Assembly: GCA_003131625.1 (NCBI GenBank)
Contig: PKVY01000148.1
Location: 1 to 64,000, forward strand
Source of the DNA: Acidobacterium sp.
GTDB lineage: Bacteria; Acidobacteriota; Terriglobia; Terriglobales; Acidobacteriaceae
Length of the DNA stretch: 64,000 nucleotides
Reading direction: 5' to 3'
Position numbers and translations under genes: made by a program
Notes under the pieces: generated by a model
The model's input: only the letters and a program-made list of their open reading frames with translations
What the model was told of the DNA's origin: nothing
Database searches by the model: none
Shown here: positions 8,719 to 16,651 of the stretch, piece by piece
Layout of the letters: each line of letters begins with the position of its first letter
Position numbering within the stretch: position 1 is the first letter of the stretch

Positions 8719-9021
8719 GCGAGAACGAGCTGAATTAAATACTTCACATGGAACGTCGGGCTGTCCTCATATTCGCCGATGAGCCGCGGGCGGTTAGAAT
8801 TCAAAGCACTCGCCGCTCGTATACTCACACCGTGGATCTGCGCCTAGAATTTAGTGACGAAGGTGCCATTCTTGGATAGGCCAGTGCCGGAGTGAAGCCG
8901 CGCATCAGCCTTGGATAAATCCTCCACATCGTTACGGGTGCCCCTGTCATTGTCTGCATTATGTGATAAGCCGGTTTGTCACGGCTTGAGTTGACACCAT
9001 TCCTTTTCCCTAGATCCCTGA
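8719..9021. other. Convergent intergenic region
   Basis: No credible coding sequence is seen in these 303 bp between two convergent genes. A small inverted repeat, AAGCCG/CGGCTT at 8968-8987 with an 8-nt loop, could help terminate transcription but has no clear U-tract. Confidence 0.4.
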
Positions 9022-10155
9022 CTAGATGTGCGGGATAACCTTTTCCCGCTCCAGCACGCGTCTGATTTCCTCCAATGCGGAGTCGAGCTCGTCCTTGGGG
9101 AACTTAATTACCGTCAACCCGTGTATGTTCGAAAACTCCGCGCAGTCTTGTTCCAACAAAATAATCGCGCGATCAAAGCCGAGCCGCCCCTGAAAAAGAC
9201 CTGCCTCATGGATCACGTTCTCCCGCGCATGGGCAGTATCATCGACGTACCGGTCCTCGGCAGTCATCACCAGAAAAGCGAACTGGGGATCATCGAGCAT
9301 CTGATTCAGGCGTACTACGGTCGCCTTGCCCGCAGCCGATTCTTCGTTGAATTCATCGCATTGAAGATTTAGCCGATGGGCTAGGAAATCCTTGAGTTGC
9401 AGCCATACCAGAGAGCGCCCATGGCCGATGAATATCCTCTTGCCCGTAATCGGCTGCTGCGCAGCGCGGTCGGACACAACATTGGACGATGTTTCGAGCG
9501 GCCTGAGGACCCGCTGTGCCAGCTTCAAAAACTCCTCCGCTGACGAACAACGGGAAGCGCACTCAGCAGCCACCGCCTCATAAAAGAGATGTGCCGGAAC
9601 CTTGATGCCCTGGTTCATGGCCTCGCTGTCCCGCGTCATGAAGTGGTTTGGCAAATTTGCATGGACGTATTCGCCGCGTTTGATGCCCCATTTGAAATTC
9701 TCTATCTGCCCGAGGAGTTCCTTCTCTTTTTGAAAGCCGGACACGTTATGGAGGCTGCTCAGCTCGATGACGAGTTCGTCCTTCAGTGCCTCAAGTGGGC
9801 GAAGTAATTCGGCGGTCTTAGTTTCGATAACCTCTATCTTCACGTCAGCAAGCGCCTGCATCTTCGTCTCAACTTCTTCGGGAGTGCGTGGCCTCCAGCC
9901 TTGTGGAATACCGTTTACGCCGCCCCATTCCGGACTGAAGCGGGATTCAAGCGATGGACGTTCAAAGTTCCTGAAATACAGCTCAGAATGATACCCGCAA
10001 AAGGAACCGCTCCACGTTGGGATGAGGGTTTGACTTGCGGTAACCCACTTTTTAGAGAGTGTCCTGATCTCTGGGGCCTGTTGCTTTACCTCGGCTTCGA
10101 TCTCCCTGACCTTCGCCAGCAAGGCGGATGCTGTCTGCGACAATGTGGAGCCCAT
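9022..10155 (-). CDS. TIR-like (CAP12/PF10137-type) protein with helical N-terminus
   Basis: The C-terminal 140 of 377 residues match the TIR-like nucleotide-binding family found in CBASS and related systems: RIFIGHGRS, a central FAFLVMTAEDRYVD strand and ARENVIHEAGLFQGRLG, which carries the presumed catalytic glutamate for NAD cleavage. The first 230 residues are mostly helical with a heptad-like segment around 100-160 and no recognised domain; they could be a sensor or oligomerisation part. AAGGA precedes the start. The gene is third in an operon after a TIR protein and a caspase-like protease, 41 bp downstream. It may be a second effector of that system or an independent NADase. Confidence 0.8.
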   Translation of the reverse strand: MGSTLSQTASALLAKVREIEAEVKQQAPEIRTLSKKWVTASQTLIPTWSGSFCGYHSELYFRNFERPSLESRFSPEWGGVNGIPQGWRPRTPEEVETKMQALADVKIEVIETKTAELLRPLEALKDELVIELSSLHNVSGFQKEKELLGQIENFKWGIKRGEYVHANLPNHFMTRDSEAMNQGIKVPAHLFYEAVAAECASRCSSAEEFLKLAQRVLRPLETSSNVVSDRAAQQPITGKRIFIGHGRSLVWLQLKDFLAHRLNLQCDEFNEESAAGKATVVRLNQMLDDPQFAFLVMTAEDRYVDDTAHARENVIHEAGLFQGRLGFDRAIILLEQDCAEFSNIHGLTVIKFPKDELDSALEEIRRVLEREKVIPHI

Positions 10156-10196
10156 TTATATCCTTCTTTGCTTGCGGGCAATTCGACGACGGTCAC

Positions 10197-11156
10197 TTAA
10201 ATTCGGTTGTCCTTCGCCAGCCGCCAGTAGTAGCGGCCTGATGGGGTGAGCTGACAAGCCGCCGACCGCATGGCGGCATCGTACATGTGGGGAGCGTCCA
10301 CGGGCACGACGAGATGCAAGCGTGCCAGCGCCTGCAGCTCCCGCATCCTTGCCACATTTGCTGCGTCGGCAGTGGCCGACGTGGGTTCATAAGAGGGATC
10401 GAGCGGCAATTCCTCGGCTGGGAGCGGGAAAAGGGTAGGGAGCTTCCGCAAAATGCCCCGATCTATCGGCGGCTTGCAGCACCGCAGCTCAAGCACGCTG
10501 GATACGTGCGACTTGAAAAGAGGCCGTTGATCCCAGGCCCCGAGTGCCGCTTCCACGTATGCGTAAATGGCTGGAGCGCTTACCGCGCCCAGCAGATTCG
10601 CTGCTCCGCCATCGAGAGCATCGACGACGAGAGAAGTGAATACACCGCCACCGCCCGCTTCGACGGATACCTGATTGCCTCTTCCGGCAGTGAGGATCGA
10701 AATCCCCTCACGAAGAAATACTTTCGTATTGTCCACGGCTGGCAAGTTGCCGAGTTGCCCGGAGAAGCAGCAGTCGAGCAGGATCACGACTTCCCTGGCC
10801 TTAGACTCATTGGCAAGTTTGAGCACGTGGCTCATCGCCACGCCTTCGGAGTATTTCTTGGCGTCCTGCGTGACAAGATAGCCATCCAGGTTGTTGATGG
10901 TGCCGTGCCCCGAGAAGTGAAAAAGGGCAACATCTGCCGGGTCCTTGAAAAGACGCTCCAGGTGATCGGACAGGATCGAACAGGTAACGATGTCGTCGCC
11001 CCCGCCTTGTGGCGCAACCAGCGTTTTACAATCGAAGTTCGGCGAACCATCCTGCTGTTTTTCGAGGACCGCAGTCATACGCTGGGCGTCGTTTACGCAC
11101 CCATTAAGTGGCCCGAATCCGTACTGGTCAACACCGACGCAAAGGGCACGCCGCAT
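10197..11156 (-). CDS. Caspase-family (C14) protease, candidate effector
   Basis: This 319-residue protein has a caspase fold with the catalytic dyad visible: the His in FHFSGHGTINN and the Cys in ILLDCCFSGQLGN. The segment after residue 250 (ARLHLVVPVDAPHMYDAAMR) looks like a small adaptor or effector-associated domain of the sort that links defence proteins. The ATG at 11156 is chosen since AGGTGAG lies 8 nt before it; a GTG at 11168 is possible. It follows the TIR gene closely. In published type IV Thoeris systems a TIR enzyme makes a cyclic ADP-ribose isomer that activates a caspase-like protease, and this gene pair has that arrangement. The activation mechanism here is inferred. Confidence 0.85.
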   Translation of the reverse strand: MRRALCVGVDQYGFGPLNGCVNDAQRMTAVLEKQQDGSPNFDCKTLVAPQGGGDDIVTCSILSDHLERLFKDPADVALFHFSGHGTINNLDGYLVTQDAKKYSEGVAMSHVLKLANESKAREVVILLDCCFSGQLGNLPAVDNTKVFLREGISILTAGRGNQVSVEAGGGGVFTSLVVDALDGGAANLLGAVSAPAIYAYVEAALGAWDQRPLFKSHVSSVLELRCCKPPIDRGILRKLPTLFPLPAEELPLDPSYEPTSATADAANVARMRELQALARLHLVVPVDAPHMYDAAMRSAACQLTPSGRYYWRLAKDNRI

Positions 11157-11177
11157 AAGTGGACTCACCTGTAAAAC

Positions 11178-11576
11178 TCAGCGACTCCCTCCGATGAGGG
11201 CCTTGAGGTTATCCCACGTCCATTTGTAGATCTTGTCGTCCGGCAATGCGGAAGTCGGTTTCGTGCAGGTCTTATCGGAATATCCCCATAACAGGAAATA
11301 CGGCTTCTTCTCTTCCCGAGCGATGGTTAGCTCGGCCGCAACACCCGTGGCAAGATGAGTATGTTCTCCGCAGATGATGATTACTTGATTGACACTGCGG
11401 ATTTTCGTGCGGACTCTTGCCTTCCAGTCGCCGGGGAACGGGTCTTTAACCGACCAATCGTGCATTTCAAACGGCGAATCCGAGTGCTTGGACTGACCGA
11501 CAAGCAGGTTTCTGAGAGCCTCATCGTGGTCATAGTCGAATGCGGTAAAAACGCGCGCTGGATTGCTGACCGCCAT
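11178..11576 (-). CDS. ThsB-like TIR (MTH538/DUF1863) protein
   Basis: The 132-residue protein is a stand-alone TIR-like domain of the MTH538 type used by Thoeris ThsB proteins. RVFTAFDYDHDE opens the domain, WSVKDPFPGDWKARVRTKI and VIIICGEHTH follow, and the Glu of GVAAELTIAREEKKP is the expected catalytic residue for NAD+ processing. GGGGGCAGGA provides a strong ribosome site. It is first in an operon with a caspase-like protease and a second TIR-like protein. The expected role is to sense infection and make an NAD-derived signal; the ligand cannot be read from sequence. Confidence 0.84.
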   Translation of the reverse strand: MAVSNPARVFTAFDYDHDEALRNLLVGQSKHSDSPFEMHDWSVKDPFPGDWKARVRTKIRSVNQVIIICGEHTHLATGVAAELTIAREEKKPYFLLWGYSDKTCTKPTSALPDDKIYKWTWDNLKALIGGSR

Positions 11577-11740
11577 TCCTGCCCCCTTTCCAACCGAAGG
11601 ATACAGTTTACGCTCGTCTTCGAGGGCAGATTGGCGGTATCCGTCACGCCGGTCGTTGCCCTAACCCGCACACAGATCGTGTAAAATCGCGGCCCGCGCG
11701 AACGCTAGCCGTTCGAGGCCGGTTAATGCGTTGCCTGATC

Positions 11741-12763
11741 CTATTCAAACGCTATGCGCCGCTCGATCTCGCTGAGCGTCGCCAGGTCCTTGCGCCGGTC
11801 GTAGAGCTTTGTGGTGCGTGGGTCGGAATGATTCGCCATATCCTGGGCGGCCTCCAGGGAGCCACCATTCTGCAGGAATACCGTGATCCCGGTGCCCCGG
11901 AAGGTGTGATTGCAGATGCTCTCCGGCAGTTCGGCTTTCGCGCAGCATTCCTTGACGTTGCGGAGCATATCGCGCCGGGAAATCCCTTCCCCGGTAAGGC
12001 GGTGGTTCTTGTTCAACGTCTGAAACACGGGCGCGCCAGCGTCGCTGATACGCGCTGCTTCGAGGTAGGCATCGAGATACTGCTCCGCCTCATGGTGCAG
12101 CCAGACGAGCTTTTCCTTGTTCCCTTTTTCGAGCAGCCGCAGCCTGGCACGCTTGCCCTGCAGGCTGTAGTCGCCGCGTTTCAATTTCAGCACAGCGGTT
12201 ACGCGCGCAAACGTGTAGGCCATGATGGCAATGATGGCGCGGTCGCGGAGCCCTTTGACATCAGCCTCGACCTTGACGCCCCCGCCGTGCTTCCTCGGGA
12301 TTTTCACCTCCCGCGTCACCGGGATGGAATCGAGCAACTTCCGCATTTGCTCAGGCTCCAGTATCGGGGTGATGCCGACCTGCCTGCTGAATCGCGGTCC
12401 CTTGACGAAGAGCGCCGGGTTATCGGGAACGACCTGCTTGATCACCAGCCAGTTGAACAGTCCGCGCAGCGCTGCCAAGTGCTGCTTGATGGAAGGAGCG
12501 GTGAGAGGCTTGCTTTCGATATAGGCAGAAACGTGCAGCGGCCGGATCGCGGCTAGCTGCAGTTGATACTCCTCGCACCAGCGGAAGAACTGCGCCGCAG
12601 CCTGCATGTAGGCCGCGCGCGTATTGGTATTGCGGATCGTGGCTGCAAAGAATTCGAGGAAATGCTCGCTGGCTTTTTCGCCGGCATCGGCGATGAGGGC
12701 AGGGACGGGAAACGTCCCAGGCGAGGCGGGCAGGAGCGGGGAGGGTGTCAGCTCTCCTGTCAT
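11741..12763 (-). CDS. Tyrosine recombinase (phage-type integrase)
   Basis: This 340-residue enzyme has a SAM-like core-binding domain (residues 30-125) and a catalytic domain with all expected residues: Arg in FARVTAVLKL, Lys in LEKGNKEKLVW, His-x-x-Arg in HTFRGTGI, a late His in ANHSDPRTT and the nucleophile Tyr in KLYDRRKDL. It would catalyse strand exchange for integration or excision. It starts 9 bp after the broken vapC gene on the same strand, so it may be cotranscribed with the toxin-antitoxin pair. A short inverted repeat at 11699-11715 (CGAACG/CGTTCG) lies just after it and may be a terminator. No att site was identified beside it. Confidence 0.9.
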   Translation of the reverse strand: MTGELTPSPLLPASPGTFPVPALIADAGEKASEHFLEFFAATIRNTNTRAAYMQAAAQFFRWCEEYQLQLAAIRPLHVSAYIESKPLTAPSIKQHLAALRGLFNWLVIKQVVPDNPALFVKGPRFSRQVGITPILEPEQMRKLLDSIPVTREVKIPRKHGGGVKVEADVKGLRDRAIIAIMAYTFARVTAVLKLKRGDYSLQGKRARLRLLEKGNKEKLVWLHHEAEQYLDAYLEAARISDAGAPVFQTLNKNHRLTGEGISRRDMLRNVKECCAKAELPESICNHTFRGTGITVFLQNGGSLEAAQDMANHSDPRTTKLYDRRKDLATLSEIERRIAFE

Positions 12764-12772
12764 GCCACTACC

Positions 12773-13163
12773 CTAAGGCAACGAGTGAAGTGTGAGTCCG
12801 GCCATCGCAAAATCCTTTCGGTTATCCGTGATCAGCGTCAGCGCTTCGGTGAGGCACACCGCGGCAATCATCAAGTCCGCGAGCGATAGGGTTTTGCCTT
12901 TACCCGTCCATTCCTGTTTCAGATGGCCCGCGAGCCTCGATGCTTCCCAGCTCACCGGCACATACTCAAGGCTGCGCAGCAACGCTTCCGGTTTTGTCCT
13001 TTTCAGGGGCGCGCATGCCGGCATAGACTTCCGCCACGTTGATCGCGCAGCACGCGAGCTCATGCTGCTCAGCGATGAGTTCCTTCATGACGGACGCACG
13101 GTTGCGCCTGCCATTCAGCACATCAATGATGAACGTGGTATCGAGAAGGAACCGCGTCATCAA
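12773..13163 (-). pseudogene. vapC: Frameshifted VapC-type PIN toxin
   Basis: Two overlapping frames together give a normal PIN-domain ribonuclease. The 5' part holds RFLLDTTFIIDVLNG (first acidic residue) and AINVAEVYAGM; the 3' part holds SLADLMIAAVCL and LITDNRKDFAMAG (later acidic residues). Continuity is lost around 12998: removing one G from the AAGGACAAAACC run would restore MRAPEKTKPEALLRS. Either the toxin is inactivated by a one-base insertion or the assembly has an error. The start overlaps the vapB stop (ATGA). Confidence 0.75.
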
Positions 13164-13420
13164 CTGTCTTTCGGCAGGCGGGTATCCGATCCGGCACGCA
13201 GCGCCTTCACAAATGCGGCGGAGCCTTTTTCAAGTTCAGGATGATCTTCCGTTTTCCAGCAGCCGGCGGCGTCATCAAGCGCGCGCAGCAGTTTCTGCTT
13301 CCGGACTTCGCGTTCGACGATCTCCGTCAGGAACGCGCTGCGCTTTCCTTTTCCAATGAGCTGATCGATGTCGCTGAGCAATCCTTCCGGAAGAAAGACA
13401 TGGGTGCGCTTCTGTACCAC
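13160..13420 (-). CDS. vapB: VapB-like ribbon-helix-helix antitoxin
   Basis: The 86-residue protein begins with a ribbon-helix-helix pattern (KRTHVFLPEGLLSDIDQLI, then KRSAFLTEIVEREVRKQ) and has an acidic and tryptophan-containing tail expected to bind the toxin. It overlaps the PIN toxin by 4 nt, which identifies the pair as a vapBC type II toxin-antitoxin locus. The inverted repeat at 13492-13527, about 70 bp upstream, could be its operator. With the toxin frameshifted, the antitoxin may now be orphaned. Confidence 0.75.
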   Translation of the reverse strand: MVQKRTHVFLPEGLLSDIDQLIGKGKRSAFLTEIVEREVRKQKLLRALDDAAGCWKTEDHPELEKGSAAFVKALRAGSDTRLPKDS

Positions 13421-13491
13421 TGACTGGCTCCATTAGTTATTGGGCCAGCATACCGTAGCGGAATCCGCACACCAGTCAAGCACAAAGCGCA

Positions 13492-13527
13492 GATTACGAC
13501 CCATAACCTCCTTTATGGGACGTAATC
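13492..13527. repeat. 14-bp inverted repeat between divergent vapB and nuclease genes
   Basis: GATTACGACCCATA (13492-13505) and TATGGGACGTAATC (13514-13527) match at 13 of 14 positions around an 8-nt loop. It lies between two divergent genes, so an operator is more likely than a terminator. The source and binding protein are unknown. Confidence 0.7.
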
Positions 13528-13611
13528 CTGTTAGCATCAAAGGTTGCTAATTGTTAACGATGGCTGCATGGATCATGCCTCAATCCCTGTTCATGCAAAA
13601 GGAACTCTTTC

Positions 13612-14094
13612 GTGGATCTGTCCGGATTATCACCGTCAGAACTGCTCGCCCTACACGCACAGGTAGCCGATGAGCTTCGTTCGCGGGACATCACACGGAG
13701 TTCAAACAACCCCACAGGGGATTTGGCGGAATATCTGTTCTGCAAGGCTTTCGATTGGAAGCAGGCCGGCAATTCCAACCCCAACGTCGATGGCATCGAT
13801 GCGAGCGGAATTCGCTACCAGGTCAAGGGCCGCAGGCTGACGCGCTATAACAAATCCCGCCAGCTCTCGGCGATTCGCAATCTTGCCGGCGCGCACTTCG
13901 ATTTTCTCGCAGGTGTGCTATTCAACGAAGACTATACGATCATGAGAGCAGCGCTGATTCCGTATGCGGTTGCTCTGGAGCGCGCGTCATTCATCTCCTA
14001 TACCAACAGTCATAAATTCATGCTCCGGGACGACGTATGGAGCGCCGCCGGCGTGCGTGATGTTACTGAGGAGTTGCGAGCGGTAGACCTATAG
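13612..14094 (+). CDS. PD-(D/E)XK-like small protein, function unknown
   Basis: The 160-residue product looks like a compact restriction-endonuclease-fold protein: an early acidic helix (TGDLAEYLFCKAF), then NVDGIDASGIRYQVKGRR, which reads as the D...(E/Q)-x-K signature of the PD-(D/E)XK superfamily. The usual E of ExK is a Q here. The GTG start at 13612 has AAAGGA 9 nt before it. The next coding region begins within 90 bp and is also nuclease-like, so both may form one unit. There is no adjacent methyltransferase. Confidence 0.6.
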   Translation: MDLSGLSPSELLALHAQVADELRSRDITRSSNNPTGDLAEYLFCKAFDWKQAGNSNPNVDGIDASGIRYQVKGRRLTRYNKSRQLSAIRNLAGAHFDFLAGVLFNEDYTIMRAALIPYAVALERASFISYTNSHKFMLRDDVWSAAGVRDVTEELRAVDL

Positions 14095-14179
14095 GATGTT
14101 TCCAAACAGATTCGCGTTTTCCAAACCAGAAATCACGTGTCACAATGCGCACCGACTGCCGACCGGAGGAGCAACCAGG

Positions 14180-15073
14180 GTGACTAATTGGAAAATTAAT
14201 TGTATGGAGAAGGACTATCCCGGTCTCTGGCACACTTGGTTCAGGGAGCAGATCGTTGCCGTGGGATGGCCTCCGCCGGAATTTGGCCTCCACACTCCGA
14301 ATGCACGGCGTGATTGGTCACTGGCTCGCCGTTACCTCCTGCAGGTGTCTCCTGAAGACAAGGTCATCGTGCAGCTGAAGAACTGGCGTGTTGGACGCAT
14401 CGGAACTGTTCTCCGGAAGCAGATAGAAGACAACGAATGGAATGAAAGTGTCCCCTCACAAGGAGGAGATCGAGGCGAGATGGGCAGGCGCATTCAGGTG
14501 CGTTGGGATTTGACAACCGGAAGGCTGACACCGGATTTCGTCGTTGAGCTTCCCCCTGAAACACGGCCGAACCCCCGGATCTGGCGGCTCACTCTCAGTC
14601 CCGTCCCCGACGGCGCATTCCAAAAAATGGAGCGGGCTTTTCGTGACGAGAACAATTGGGTCAGCCTCATTCCTGGCTTTGCAAGTGAACGCGCCTTGTC
14701 CGAATACATCAGCGCTTCACCGCATCTTTTAGAAGACGGCCTCGTCCCCTATCCTTCGGCTTCAGCGCGCGAACTTGTGTTCCCGGACCGCACGCGTCTC
14801 GATGTCCTGCTTCTCGACCCGAATGGTGACATCGTCATTGTTGAATGCAAGCAAGGGGCACCGACTATTCAGAATATTGCGCAGTTGAGAGGCTATATGC
14901 GGAACGCCGAAAAACTGAGAACGGGACTGAAAATTGGAAAGAACATCCGCGGAATTCTCGTCCATGGCGGCGCGCGCAAGCTGAGCACGGACGTTCGGGC
15001 GGAAAGCAAGCGGTCGCCTCAGGTCGAATTGGTGCAGTTTTCCGTCTCGGTTGGTTTCACGCCGTCACTGTAG
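14180..15073 (+). CDS. NucS/DUF91-like endonuclease-domain protein
   Basis: The 297-residue protein ends in a PD-(D/E)XK module: RTRLDVLLLDPNGDIVIVECKQG gives the D...E-x-K metal site, followed by IAQLRGYM, as in NucS/DUF91 and RecB-like nucleases. The N-terminal half (YPGLWHTWFREQIVAVGW and KVIVQLKNWRVGRIG) resembles small sensor-like domains seen in restriction-type proteins, but is not named here. An ATG at 14096 is possible; GTG at 14180 is preferred because GGAGGAG lies 8 nt before it. A partner relation with the upstream small nuclease-like protein is inferred from proximity. Confidence 0.65.
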   Translation: MTNWKINCMEKDYPGLWHTWFREQIVAVGWPPPEFGLHTPNARRDWSLARRYLLQVSPEDKVIVQLKNWRVGRIGTVLRKQIEDNEWNESVPSQGGDRGEMGRRIQVRWDLTTGRLTPDFVVELPPETRPNPRIWRLTLSPVPDGAFQKMERAFRDENNWVSLIPGFASERALSEYISASPHLLEDGLVPYPSASARELVFPDRTRLDVLLLDPNGDIVIVECKQGAPTIQNIAQLRGYMRNAEKLRTGLKIGKNIRGILVHGGARKLSTDVRAESKRSPQVELVQFSVSVGFTPSL

Positions 15074-15102
15074 CCAAGGTCTTCGACCGGGGCCAAGAAT
15101 GC

Positions 15103-15132
15103 CACTTCCGATAACAGAATTTATCGGAAGTG
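15103..15132. repeat. 12-bp perfect palindrome upstream of the ORF6N gene
   Basis: CACTTCCGATAA (15103-15114) and TTATCGGAAGTG (15121-15132) flank a 6-nt loop. The inner part of each arm (CGATAA/TTATCG) and the loop length are shared with the palindrome at 16586-16615. It could be a terminator for the nuclease gene 30 bp upstream or a site belonging to the ORF6N unit. Confidence 0.75.
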
Positions 15133-15269
15133 ACAACCCGGAAGGGGCAGGACGGGAGCATTCCCGTTACCTCAAATGCCCATGGGCTTACGATGAGCGA
15201 CCGCATCTGTTTGACGAGTGGATTCTCAGCCGCTAAGGTCCACCATCGCTCCACAACTGTCAGCCCGTC

Positions 15270-15812
15270 ATGCCGAAAGCGGCCAAGCCAACCTTATCTA
15301 CCCATCCCATTGATCACCACATCCGCGTCATTCGTGGGCAAAAGGTAATGTTCGATAATGACCTGGCAGCTTTGTATGGGGTGAGCACGGGTGCGCTCAA
15401 TCAGGCTGTCCGTCGCAATCTTAATCGCTTTCCGGAAGACTTCATGTTCACCCTTACCCGCGAGGAGGCTGCGAACTTGAAATCACAAACTGTGATTTCA
15501 AGTTGGGGAGGCCGCAGAAAACTCCCCTCCGCCTTCACCGAGCATGGAGTCGCCATGCTGTCGGCAGTCTTGCGTAGTGAACGTGCCATCCACATGAGTA
15601 TCGCGATTATCCGTGCGTTCGTGCGCCTGCGCGCGCTGATCGCATCGAACAAAGACATCGCCGCCCGACTTGAAAAGCTGGAACACAGCCACAACCGCAC
15701 TGCATCCGTCATCGAGATCCTTGTGGACGACATTGACCGCCTTGCCCGCGATGTAAAACAGATAAAGAGCCTGCCTACTCCGTCGAAGCGGAAGATCGGA
15801 TTCGACCTCTAG
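15270..15812 (+). CDS. ORF6N-domain DNA-binding protein
   Basis: The 180-residue protein has the ORF6N signature in its first 110 residues: IRVIRGQKVMFDNDLAALYGV, a variable loop, RRNLNRFPEDFMFTLTREE and AFTEHGVAMLSAVLRSERA. The remaining residues form a coiled-coil-like tail (RLEKLEHSHNR). ORF6N proteins occur in prophages, plasmids and genomic islands; their function is poorly known and thought to be DNA binding. No good ribosome site is seen. The gene and its downstream neighbour sit between two related palindromes. Confidence 0.85.
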   Translation: MPKAAKPTLSTHPIDHHIRVIRGQKVMFDNDLAALYGVSTGALNQAVRRNLNRFPEDFMFTLTREEAANLKSQTVISSWGGRRKLPSAFTEHGVAMLSAVLRSERAIHMSIAIIRAFVRLRALIASNKDIAARLEKLEHSHNRTASVIEILVDDIDRLARDVKQIKSLPTPSKRKIGFDL

Positions 15813-15825
15813 TTGCCTGTCGCAT

Positions 15826-16554
15826 TTGCATCCGAATCGGCACTCCGTAATCTCGTTGTATGACCTCAATATATTTGCCCCGTTCGACCGGGCTGCGGTA
15901 GATTTAGCCATGTCAGTTTTGGACTCTCTCGATTGGCGAAGGATTCGTGAACACTATGATGTCCGGGTGCATACACACCAAAGACTCTTGGAATTGCATA
16001 AAGCAAAGAATACATCTGCCTTTGTTGAGCTGCTGCTGGGAATATCAGATCCCTCGGGGAACTATAGTTCTGCTGAGCATGGGATCGGTCCAAGAATCCT
16101 TGCGGAGAACACGAACGTCGAGCAACGCCTCTTGGCCGTCGTTGAACAGTTTCTCGCGCTGACAAATGCTCATGAGGTTCCCCCGATCATCCACAAGGCG
16201 AGGATCAAGTATTTTCAGATTGGCGTCGGATCTGAAGCGTCGTGCATGGTGAATCCATATTTTTGCTGGGTCGCGAACGTCCGAACGATATGGACCCACT
16301 TGGTACACAAGCACGATGACAGCTTCGTTAAAGCAGACCAGGAACTTGAGTTATATCGGGAGTCTGACGTTGCGTCCGAAATGGCGTATCAAATGTGGAG
16401 GGCGTTACACGCGGAACTGGCTGGAACAATCACCAGAATATCCGAGCAGGGAGCGAAGCTCTCAAAAAGTGCGGGTATCACCCCTGGAGAAATTCGGTAT
16501 CTGTGGGCCGACGCCATTGCGAGTGAACTCTATGAACGCCATCATGAAAGCTAG
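15826..16554 (+). CDS. Hypothetical protein downstream of ORF6N gene
   Basis: I do not recognise this 242-residue protein. It is mostly soluble and helical, without signal or membrane segments, with aromatic-rich central sequence (MVNPYFCWVANVRTIWTHL). The start is uncertain: 15826 is TTG, and an ATG at 15910 (MSVLDSLDW) is an alternative without a better ribosome site. It follows the ORF6N gene by 13 bp and is likely cotranscribed. Its 3' end is followed by the palindrome at 16586-16615. Confidence 0.5.
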   Translation: MHPNRHSVISLYDLNIFAPFDRAAVDLAMSVLDSLDWRRIREHYDVRVHTHQRLLELHKAKNTSAFVELLLGISDPSGNYSSAEHGIGPRILAENTNVEQRLLAVVEQFLALTNAHEVPPIIHKARIKYFQIGVGSEASCMVNPYFCWVANVRTIWTHLVHKHDDSFVKADQELELYRESDVASEMAYQMWRALHAELAGTITRISEQGAKLSKSAGITPGEIRYLWADAIASELYERHHES

Positions 16555-16585
16555 GCTCGAAAAGTCCTGCTCACTGTCCATGAGC

Positions 16586-16615
16586 CTAACTCGATAATGT
16601 ATTTTATCGAGTTAG
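16586..16615. repeat. 12-bp perfect palindrome after the ORF6N unit
   Basis: CTAACTCGATAA (16586-16597) and TTATCGAGTTAG (16604-16615) are separated by 6 nt. It may act as a terminator, although no U-tract follows, or mark a recombination boundary, since IS1380-derived sequence begins only about 40 bp further on. Confidence 0.75.
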
Positions 16616-16651
16616 AAAGTCAAGCATGACGAGTGACGTTCATGTGAAGTG

